A program made the translations under genes and the position numbers. A stretch of 5,344 nucleotides of DNA from Burkholderiales bacterium (GTDB lineage Bacteria; Pseudomonadota; Gammaproteobacteria; Burkholderiales; UBA11063): contig JAPJMP010000003.1 of NCBI GenBank assembly GCA_026461645.1, positions 1 to 5,344 on the forward strand. The letters are read 5' to 3'. Of this stretch, positions 1-5,344 are shown one piece after another. A model generated the notes under the pieces. It was not told where the DNA came from and did no database searches. It worked only from the letters and a program-made list of their open reading frames with translations. Each line of letters begins with the position of its first letter. Position 1 is the stretch's first letter.

Positions 1-17
1 AATTAATAGAGTAACAA

Positions 18-1676
18 ATGAATATTAAAACTTATTATAAATTATTTTTTATCTTGTTTTTTGTGCATAATTTTATTTTTGCCGATGCCTTGAGTGATAA
101 AATAATTGATAATATTTATACGGCAATTGAATCAAGTTCAACTTTTACTGAACAATGTAATTTAAGCAATGTCACTTTATCTTCGGCCACCAAATCTTTC
201 TATAACCAAAATGATGATGCTGCAGCATGGTTTGAGCAAAATCAAATTAAACCAGCTGCTAATGATTTAATTGCTATTCTAAAAGCATCTTATTTAGATG
301 GGTTAAACCCCAATGATTATAACATTGAACAACTTGAGTCTATATTAAACGCTTTTAATACTATGCCTGAGTCAGTACTGATACCAAAAACCATATCCTG
401 TTTAGACATTGCATTAACTAATTCATTTTTTGCCTATACTTCAAACTTGATCTACGGTCGCATTGATTCTAAAATTTATTATCCCAATTGGAGTATTAAT
501 CGCCGCAAGGCAAATTTACCACAAATTTTAACTCTAATAATGCAAAATAATAATTTAAAAGAAGAACTTGCTGCATTAATTCCGCAAAATGCTCAGTATC
601 AGGAGTTAAAAAACAAATTGCAATTTTATATTAATCTTGCTATAAATAATGAACATTTTCCAGTAATTCCAGCAGGGCCAAAACTCAAAGTTGGTGCTCA
701 CAATAAACGTATAAAATTAATTAGACAGCGCTTGGAGTTAACCAATTATATTTCTCAAATCGCTAAAAATAGAGAGTATCTTTATGACAATAAATTAAAA
801 CAAGCAATTATTACTTTTCAACAAAATAATGGTTTAATCAGTGATGGCGTAATTGGAAAATCAACAATTAATGCCTTAAATATTTCATTATTAGAAAGAA
901 TTAAGCAAATCGAATTGAATATGGATCGTTTGCGTTATTTACCTAATAATTTGGGCAATCCATATATTTTAGTTAATATTCCTGATTTTTCATTAAATGT
1001 AATTGAATCTGGTTCTAGTGTATTGTCAATGCCGGTTATTGTTGGAAAAGATAATGGTTTACAAAGTTGTGTTTTGAGTAGTCAAATAACTTACTTAGAT
1101 ATAAATCCTTATTGGTATATTCCTAACAGTATTACTATCAATGATATTTTGCCTAAAATAATTAAAGATCACCAGTATTTAATTAAAAACCATATAAAGG
1201 CCTTCACTTCTTATGGTGCCCATGCCAAGGAGGTTGATAGCTCTAATATTACTTGGGCTAGCGTAGATAAAGCTAATTTTCCTTTTAAATTACGCCAAGA
1301 CCCAGGTCAGGAAAATCCTTTGGGACGTATAAAATTTATTTTTCAAAATAAATGTGGTATATATTTGCACGATACTTCAACACCGGCATTATTTAGAAGC
1401 AATAAAAGAGATTTAAGTCACGGCTGTATTCGTATCGGCAAACCTATTGATTTGGCCCAGTATTTACTAGCGAATAAATCTAATTGGAACAAACAAAGAA
1501 TACAAGAACTAATTGATGCGCAAAAAAGTAAGGCTATTACTTTATTAACTCCAGTAAATATTCATATTGTTTATTTAACTGCGTGGGTAAATGATAAAAA
1601 TGAATTACAATTTAGAAATGATATTTATTCTTTAGATACAATACCTTTCAATGTTTATCTGCCGCTAACTAATTAG
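18..1676 (+). CDS. ldtD: Exported L,D-transpeptidase, YcbB/LdtD type
   Basis: This 552-residue periplasmic enzyme belongs to the family that builds 3-3 (meso-DAP to meso-DAP) cross-links in peptidoglycan using a cysteine nucleophile. Residues 1-24 look like a signal peptide: Lys4 and Lys8, a Leu/Phe-rich core, then a likely cleavage site near Ala22-Asp23-Ala24. About residues 55-215 match the helical scaffold domain seen in YcbB proteins. Residues 224-290 form a peptidoglycan-binding repeat containing FQQNNGL and DGVIGKSTINALN. Residues 315-485 are the YkuD catalytic domain, with NPYWYIPNSI (363-372), HDTSTPALF (451-459) and SHGCIRIG (467-474). Cys470 is the predicted nucleophile and His468 its motif partner. 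E. coli LdtD is somewhat longer, about 615 residues. An in-frame TAA at 12-14 makes the ATG at 18 the first possible start, with a weak GAG ribosome site at 9-11. One oddity is Ser350-Cys351 where relatives usually have Thr-Pro. The family and fold are very secure; exact orthology to E. coli LdtD is inferred from the architecture. Confidence 0.95.
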   Translation: MNIKTYYKLFFILFFVHNFIFADALSDKIIDNIYTAIESSSTFTEQCNLSNVTLSSATKSFYNQNDDAAAWFEQNQIKPAANDLIAILKASYLDGLNPNDYNIEQLESILNAFNTMPESVLIPKTISCLDIALTNSFFAYTSNLIYGRIDSKIYYPNWSINRRKANLPQILTLIMQNNNLKEELAALIPQNAQYQELKNKLQFYINLAINNEHFPVIPAGPKLKVGAHNKRIKLIRQRLELTNYISQIAKNREYLYDNKLKQAIITFQQNNGLISDGVIGKSTINALNISLLERIKQIELNMDRLRYLPNNLGNPYILVNIPDFSLNVIESGSSVLSMPVIVGKDNGLQSCVLSSQITYLDINPYWYIPNSITINDILPKIIKDHQYLIKNHIKAFTSYGAHAKEVDSSNITWASVDKANFPFKLRQDPGQENPLGRIKFIFQNKCGIYLHDTSTPALFRSNKRDLSHGCIRIGKPIDLAQYLLANKSNWNKQRIQELIDAQKSKAITLLTPVNIHIVYLTAWVNDKNELQFRNDIYSLDTIPFNVYLPLTN

Positions 1677-1713
1677 TTTAGATATAAATTGTTTATGCTG
1701 ATTGATTAATGTT
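1677..1713. other. 37-bp gap between convergent gene ends
   Basis: This AT-rich gap separates the stop of the L,D-transpeptidase gene from the stop of the radical SAM gene on the other strand. A 12-bp perfect palindrome (AACTAATTAGTT, 1667-1678) spans the transpeptidase stop. A weak hairpin, 8 pairs including one G-U with a 4-base loop, lies at 1708-1727 over the radical SAM stop. Neither is GC-rich nor followed by a T-run in either direction, so I do not call an intrinsic terminator. Transcripts from both sides probably read past each other here or end by another route. Confidence 0.6.
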
Positions 1714-2550
1714 TTAAACAAAGCATTTAACTACAATGTCAAATTTGTGTAATTCTTGCGCGATATTTTGTAAAAATTTAAGCGATACTGGAGTAAGATT
1801 CTTTCCCTCTGGTAATTGTGGTACACGCGCAATGGTATACAATAGCACGGACTGAAAATTATCTTTAGTTTCTTTTAATAAATTAATATAATTTTGTACT
1901 TGCTCCTCACTTGGATCCCTGTTGTTGATTTTAAACATACAGGTTTGAATAACAGTTGGGCACAATTTTGCTGTCAACTCTAACCTATGTTTAATATTTT
2001 CGCCACTAACTTGAACCTGATTGATTTGGCTTGTTTCAGCAACATTAGTACCATCTATTTTAAACCAAACTAAACCATTTTGTTGTGCTAAAGCTTGCAA
2101 GCCATTTTGCACTTCAACATGATTTACTTCACTGCCATTGCTAATTAAAATAGTTTTAACACTATTGGTTATATTAAATTGCTGTTTTAATTTAGCAATT
2201 ATATTAACTACTGCAAAAAAATCTTTGGATAATGTTGGCTCACCATCGCCAGCTAAAGCGATATCATCAAAACGTCCAAACCCTTGTGGTAAATTTTGTT
2301 GTAAATAATCTGTATTTATTATTATATTCAGCATATATTTTAATTCAGATTCTAATTTAATCAAATCAACCCGCTCTGGGGCCCCTCTTTTTAACCCTGG
2401 AACTTGACAGTAAATACAGCGCCAATTACATGCTTTATTTAAATTTAAATTAATCCCTAAGGATAACCCTCCAGATCTTCTAGCAAATACTGGATAAACA
2501 TATTCTAAATTTGCAAATTTAGATGGATGCTCGGTTACCGTTAGAGTCAT
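1714..2550 (-). CDS. Radical SAM protein, COG0731/TYW1-like group, role unassigned
   Basis: The 278-residue product is a cytoplasmic radical SAM enzyme. Cys41, Cys45 and Cys48 (CNWRCIYC, 41-48) form the CxxxCxxC site that should hold a [4Fe-4S] cluster and bind S-adenosylmethionine. GDGEPT (101-106) is the GGEP-type SAM-binding motif, and ISNGS (136-140) plus VWFKID (161-166) are typical later barrel strands. The N-terminal part, with YVYPVFARRSGGLSLGINLN (18-37), strongly resembles a widespread proteobacterial family. That family is often described by similarity to wyosine (tRNA imidazoG37) synthetase TYW1, although bacteria are not known to make wyosine, so the substrate is unknown. No second cluster motif is obvious. 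The start is secure: an in-frame TAG at 2565-2563 and no other start codon intervene. Only two bases separate it from the Usp stop and no Shine-Dalgarno is visible, so translation is probably coupled to the upstream gene. The gene ends 37 bp from the convergent transpeptidase gene. Confidence 0.9.
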   Translation of the reverse strand: MTLTVTEHPSKFANLEYVYPVFARRSGGLSLGINLNLNKACNWRCIYCQVPGLKRGAPERVDLIKLESELKYMLNIIINTDYLQQNLPQGFGRFDDIALAGDGEPTLSKDFFAVVNIIAKLKQQFNITNSVKTILISNGSEVNHVEVQNGLQALAQQNGLVWFKIDGTNVAETSQINQVQVSGENIKHRLELTAKLCPTVIQTCMFKINNRDPSEEQVQNYINLLKETKDNFQSVLLYTIARVPQLPEGKNLTPVSLKFLQNIAQELHKFDIVVKCFV

Positions 2551-2552
2551 AA

Positions 2553-3002
2553 TTAAGCTTGTCTATGTTTTGTAATTAGCAGTATCGGAACATCAGTTTT
2601 ATTTGCAATATCCTCAGCTACACCACCTGAAATAAAATGAGAAAATGAGCCTAAATGGTGGGTACCTAAAATAAATAAATCTGCACCCCAATTGGTTGCA
2701 TCTTCAATAATTACTTTTGACATATCACTCGAATAATTTTCTAGCAACACAACCGAAGCTTTTATATTTTTTTGCGCTATGGTTTCTTTAATATGTTCAA
2801 TTACTTGATTAGCAATTTCAATTAACGTGTTTTTTAAATCACCGGCACCTAGCATTTGAATACCAAATGACACTTGTTCAAAGTTTACTACATGAACAAA
2901 TCTTAGTTCTGCATTAAACCCTTTTACTAAGGTCAAAGCTTCATTTAAAACTTTATCGGCAACATCTGAATTGTCAATAGGTACATAAATTTTGTTAAAC
3001 AT
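2553..3002 (-). CDS. Universal stress protein (UspA family)
   Basis: This 149-residue, single-domain cytoplasmic protein has the usual length for the Usp family, small alpha/beta proteins linked to stress survival, many of which bind ATP and form dimers. The first strand and its Asp are typical (YVPIDNSD, Asp10 at the nucleotide site). Strand two is LRFVHVV (33-39), and DLFILGTHH (108-116) leads into the glycine loop. The C-terminus, VPILLI (138-143), is the standard last strand. The family ATP motif is G-2x-G-9x-G-(S/T). Here Gly113 and Gly126 are kept, but the second Gly is His116 and the final Ser/Thr is Gly127, so ATP binding is uncertain. The ATG has a strong Shine-Dalgarno seven bases upstream. 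The gene lies 37 bp after uvrD and 2 bp before the radical SAM gene, which makes a transcription unit likely. The family is clear; the specific paralogue and stress signal cannot be told. Confidence 0.93.
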   Translation of the reverse strand: MFNKIYVPIDNSDVADKVLNEALTLVKGFNAELRFVHVVNFEQVSFGIQMLGAGDLKNTLIEIANQVIEHIKETIAQKNIKASVVLLENYSSDMSKVIIEDATNWGADLFILGTHHLGSFSHFISGGVAEDIANKTDVPILLITKHRQA

Positions 3003-3009
3003 TAAAACT

Positions 3010-3014
3010 CTCCT
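3010..3014 (-). promoter_or_regulatory. Strong ribosome binding site for the Usp gene
   Basis: On the minus strand AAAGGAGAG precedes the ATG at 3002, with the AGGAG core seven bases upstream. It is the best Shine-Dalgarno of the four genes. The other three have weak or no such sites, which suggests the Usp gene is the most efficiently initiated member of the cluster. Confidence 0.8.
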
Positions 3015-3033
3015 TTATTGTTATTTGTTATTT

Positions 3034-3042
3034 ATTTTATCA
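3034..3042 (-). promoter_or_regulatory. Possible extended -10 promoter for Usp and radical SAM genes
   Basis: The minus strand reads TGATAAAAT, an extended -10 pattern (TG-N-TAAAAT, one mismatch from TATAAT), overlapping the uvrD stop codon. Transcription would start near 3027, leaving about 24 bases before the Usp ATG with the strong ribosome site inside. No good -35 lies at normal spacing; a TTGACC upstream is about 24 bases away, which is too far. In AT-rich DNA such matches arise by chance, so this is only a candidate for separate expression of the two downstream genes. Confidence 0.28.
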
Positions 3043-5238
3043 TATTTTCTCAATTTTTGCTATGGTCAAATCTAGCACCTTTTTCCCTATACCAATAAAA
3101 AATATTTCTGCAGTCTTTTTACTGCCATCAATATTCAAATTTAATATTTTACCTTTTCCAAATTTAACATGTTCGACCATATCACCTATTTTTAGAAATA
3201 TATCTTGATCATTTAACTGTATTCGTGAAATTTTAGTTTCAACATTTGTGGTTCTATCTTCACTAATCCAATTATTACTATTTGCGCCACTTAAATTAAA
3301 TTCTTCTAGGTTGTTTTTGCCAATTTTACTAATACCTGATATATTATTAATTAGCTCACCAGGAATTTCATTAACAAATCTAGATATCGGCGCTGATATT
3401 CTTTTACCCCAAATAAGCCGACTACAAGCTCTAATAATGTATAATTCAGATTTGGCGCGTGTAATTGCAACATACATTAATCTTCTTTCTTCTTCAAGAT
3501 CATTTTCTTGATTTAAACAATTTTCATGTGGAAATAAGCCATCTTCTAAACCAACTACAAATACCGTATCAAACTCTAAACCCTTTGCTGCATGAACCGT
3601 CATAAGTTGGACTGAGTCGTCATACTTTTGTGCTTGTCCATCGCCTGATTCTAGTACCGCATGAGCTAAAAATGTTGCCACCAGATCTTGCCCATCTTCA
3701 ACTTTAAAATTTGTTACTGCATTAACTAGCTCATTCAAATTATCTAAACGTTCAATACTATTTTTCTTATCTTCAAGATACATTTGCCTTAAACCACTTA
3801 ACTCGATAATTGAATTAATAATCTGTGTTAAATTTTGATTCATACATTGTTGTTGCAAAGTATGAATTAAATTAGTAAATTGCAATAAACAGTTTTGTGC
3901 TTTACCATCTAACATTTTACATGCTGCAAATAGTGATACATTCTCAGTGGCGGCAATAGTTTGTAAACCCTCGATAGTTTTGGCGCCAATTTTTCTGGCA
4001 GGAACATTAACAATTCGCAAAAAAGCTTCATTGTCACTAGTGTTTTTAATTAATCGTAAATACGCAAGCACATGTTTTATTTCTTGCCGATCAAAAAATC
4101 TAAGACCACCGTAGACCCTGTATGCCAAGCCTTGAGTATAAAAAAAATGTTCAAGAATTCTAGATTGAGCGTTAGAACGATAAAGTATGGCAATACTAGA
4201 TAACTTTAATCCAGACTGATATAATGATTTTATTTCATCAACCACAAAATAAGCCTCATCTTCTTCAGTATAACCCTCATATAACTTAATTTTATTTCCA
4301 TCATTTTTTGTTGTCCATAACTTCTTACCAATGCGATTGCAATTATTATCTATTACTGCATTTGCCGCATTTAGAATATTTGAAGTTGATCTATAGTTTT
4401 GCTCTAAGCGAATTGGTTGTTTAACATTAAAGTCTTGTAAAAAGGCTTGCATATTTAATGCTTTTGCCCCCCTAAAAGAATAAATTGATTGATCATCATC
4501 ACCAACAGCAAAAACATTTAAACACTTACCTCCAATTAATTGCAACCATTTATATTGTAACTGATTGGTATCTTGAAATTCATCAATTAGAATATGTTTA
4601 AACTGTTTAGTATACAAATTAAGTATATTTTGATTAGTACTAAATAATTCGTAACTACGTAATAATAATTCAGTAAAATCTACCAGCCCGTCATTATTAC
4701 AAATCGTTTCATATTCACGATAAAGATTTATTGACATTTCATGCCGTAAATTATTAGCTTGTAAGTCTGCTGCTCTATAACCTTGTTCCTTTTGATAATT
4801 AATAAATTTCTGTAATTCTTTGGTGGAGCAGCTGGTTTCATCCAAATTGGCTTTTTTAACAATTCTCTTTAATAAATTTAATTGATCTTGTGAATCTAAG
4901 ATATGAAAAAATGACGGCAAACCTGCTTCTTTATAGTGTTTAGTTAGAAATCTTAAAGCAATTGAATGAAAAGTGCCAATCCACATAAATTTTGTATCAA
5001 TATTAAGTTGAGTTGCAACTCGATGTAACATCTCTTTTGCAGCTTTATTGGTGAAGGTTACAGCTAAAATTTCATTAATACCAATATTATTTTCTTTAAT
5101 TAACCATACAATTCTTGTGGTTAAGACTTGTGTCTTACCACTTCCAGCACCAGCTAAAACCAACATTGAACCCTGGTGATGCGTTACAGCAGCTAGTTGT
5201 TGCGGATTAAGTCCATCTAATGCAAGTGATATTGCCAC
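3040..5238 (-). CDS. uvrD: DNA helicase II, UvrD (SF1A 3'-5' helicase)
   Basis: This 732-residue ATP-driven 3'-5' helicase acts in nucleotide excision and mismatch repair by unwinding nicked DNA and clearing proteins. All SF1A motifs are present: Q motif (10-18), Walker A AGAGSGKT (29-36, Lys35), Ia TFTNKAA (61-67), Ib GTFH (88-91), Walker B DEFQDT (219-224), III GDDDQSIYSFRGA (246-258), IV LEQNYRS (278-284), YRSNAQSR (353-360), V TVHAAKGLEF (547-556), and VI EEERRLMYVAITRAK (582-596). A poorly conserved linker (about 632-683) leads to the C-terminal Tudor-like domain with GDMVEHVKFGKG (685-696), the part of UvrD/PcrA that contacts RNA polymerase. Length matches E. coli UvrD (720), and GGLRFFDRQEIKHVLAYLRL (377-396) favours UvrD over Rep. 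The start is GTG: an in-frame TAG lies at 5268-5266, nothing else between can start, and the next Met (25) would lose the Q motif. A weak AGAAAG site sits seven bases upstream. I see no LexA-like CTG-N10-CAG box upstream. Confidence 0.97.
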   Translation of the reverse strand: MAISLALDGLNPQQLAAVTHHQGSMLVLAGAGSGKTQVLTTRIVWLIKENNIGINEILAVTFTNKAAKEMLHRVATQLNIDTKFMWIGTFHSIALRFLTKHYKEAGLPSFFHILDSQDQLNLLKRIVKKANLDETSCSTKELQKFINYQKEQGYRAADLQANNLRHEMSINLYREYETICNNDGLVDFTELLLRSYELFSTNQNILNLYTKQFKHILIDEFQDTNQLQYKWLQLIGGKCLNVFAVGDDDQSIYSFRGAKALNMQAFLQDFNVKQPIRLEQNYRSTSNILNAANAVIDNNCNRIGKKLWTTKNDGNKIKLYEGYTEEDEAYFVVDEIKSLYQSGLKLSSIAILYRSNAQSRILEHFFYTQGLAYRVYGGLRFFDRQEIKHVLAYLRLIKNTSDNEAFLRIVNVPARKIGAKTIEGLQTIAATENVSLFAACKMLDGKAQNCLLQFTNLIHTLQQQCMNQNLTQIINSIIELSGLRQMYLEDKKNSIERLDNLNELVNAVTNFKVEDGQDLVATFLAHAVLESGDGQAQKYDDSVQLMTVHAAKGLEFDTVFVVGLEDGLFPHENCLNQENDLEEERRLMYVAITRAKSELYIIRACSRLIWGKRISAPISRFVNEIPGELINNISGISKIGKNNLEEFNLSGANSNNWISEDRTTNVETKISRIQLNDQDIFLKIGDMVEHVKFGKGKILNLNIDGSKKTAEIFFIGIGKKVLDLTIAKIEKI

Positions 5239-5280
5239 GGTATAACTTTCTGATAAATCTTCACACTATTAATTTATTTA

Positions 5281-5289
5281 ATTTTAGCA
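5281..5289 (-). promoter_or_regulatory. Probable extended -10 promoter of uvrD
   Basis: The minus strand reads TGCTAAAAT, an extended -10 element one mismatch from consensus. Transcription would begin near 5274, giving a leader of about 36 bases before the GTG start. The -35 region at 17-base spacing is TTTTTA, a weak match to TTGACA, which is common when the extended TG is present. The AT-only palindrome immediately upstream could help as flexible, UP-like DNA. This is a plausible call limited by the AT-rich background. Confidence 0.4.
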
Positions 5290-5344
5290 TACTTTTTTAT
5301 ATATAAAAAATATCTTTACTTCTGATAAAATAACTCATTATTAG
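5290..5344. other. Window-edge upstream region, no supportable gene
   Basis: Two minus-strand frames are open from the right edge, one ending at TAA 5318-5316 (tail reading NNELFYQK) and one at TAA 5299-5297 (last residues IFYI). Either could be the tail of a gene lying mostly outside the window, in the same direction as uvrD, but both are too short to identify. On the plus strand nothing here looks coding. Confidence 0.3.
5293..5310. repeat. 18-bp AT-only perfect palindrome upstream of uvrD
   Basis: TTTTTTATATATAAAAAA is a perfect inverted repeat with no central spacer, ending next to the predicted -10 region of uvrD. It could be a binding site for a dimeric regulator or nucleoid protein, an UP-like element, or part of a weak terminator for a gene beyond the right edge. 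It has no GC pair, so a stable RNA hairpin is unlikely. Confidence 0.6.

Noticed and set aside
1689..1727. Candidate bidirectional terminator between the convergent genes
   Set aside because: A 7-bp inverted repeat (TTGTTTA at 1689-1695 with TAAACAA at 1715-1721) and an alternative 8-pair hairpin at 1708-1727 exist, but both stems are AT-rich and no T-run follows on either strand.
3248..3511. Plus-strand open frame of 87 codons inside uvrD
   Set aside because: It lies wholly antisense to well-conserved uvrD coding sequence, including the region of motif VI, and its product has no recognisable domain. It is an overlap artefact.
5297..5344. Tail of an upstream minus-strand gene entering from the right edge
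   Set aside because: Two frames are open, giving only 9 and 15 codons before a stop. There is no way to choose between them or identify a product, so no partial gene is called.
5239..5344. LexA/SOS operator upstream of uvrD
   Set aside because: uvrD is SOS-controlled in E. coli, so I looked for CTG-N10-CAG or a similar dyad; none is visible in this leader.
1..5344. tRNA genes, CRISPR repeats, insertion-sequence ends, DNA uptake repeats
   Set aside because: I saw no cloverleaf-like segments, regularly spaced repeats, transposase coding or long terminal inverted repeats, and no Neisseria-type uptake motif. The window is almost fully occupied by four intact genes.

Overview
The window is AT-rich (roughly 30% GC judged by eye) and tightly packed with bacterial chromosomal housekeeping genes. 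I see four intact protein genes and no RNA genes, insertion sequences, CRISPR arrays or phage genes. The UvrD and radical SAM proteins resemble beta/gammaproteobacterial homologues as I remember them, and the YcbB-type L,D-transpeptidase fits a Gram-negative cell wall. Low GC combined with proteobacterial core proteins suggests a small-genome, streamlined or host-associated proteobacterium, possibly a betaproteobacterium. That placement is inference and could be wrong.

Layout. Positions 18-1676 (+) encode an exported L,D-transpeptidase of the YcbB/LdtD type. Positions 1677-1713 form a 37-bp gap between convergent gene ends. Reading leftward from the right side, the minus strand carries a head-to-tail cluster. 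It starts with uvrD (5238-3040, GTG start), followed by a universal stress protein (3002-2553) after 37 bp, and then a radical SAM protein of the COG0731/TYW1-like group (2550-1714) after only 2 bp. The right edge (5239-5344) is a non-coding leader with a probable extended -10 promoter and an 18-bp AT-only perfect palindrome.

Function. The plus-strand gene remodels peptidoglycan in the periplasm by making 3-3 cross-links or related linkages. The minus-strand cluster is cytoplasmic: DNA repair helicase, small stress protein and an Fe-S radical enzyme. The last two genes are almost certainly co-translated. uvrD may be transcribed with them, although a weak promoter-like element at the end of uvrD could drive the pair separately. 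I find no clear evidence of a novel system. The most open items are the unassigned role of the radical SAM protein, its tight link to a Usp protein with a degenerate nucleotide-binding motif, and the uvrD upstream palindrome.
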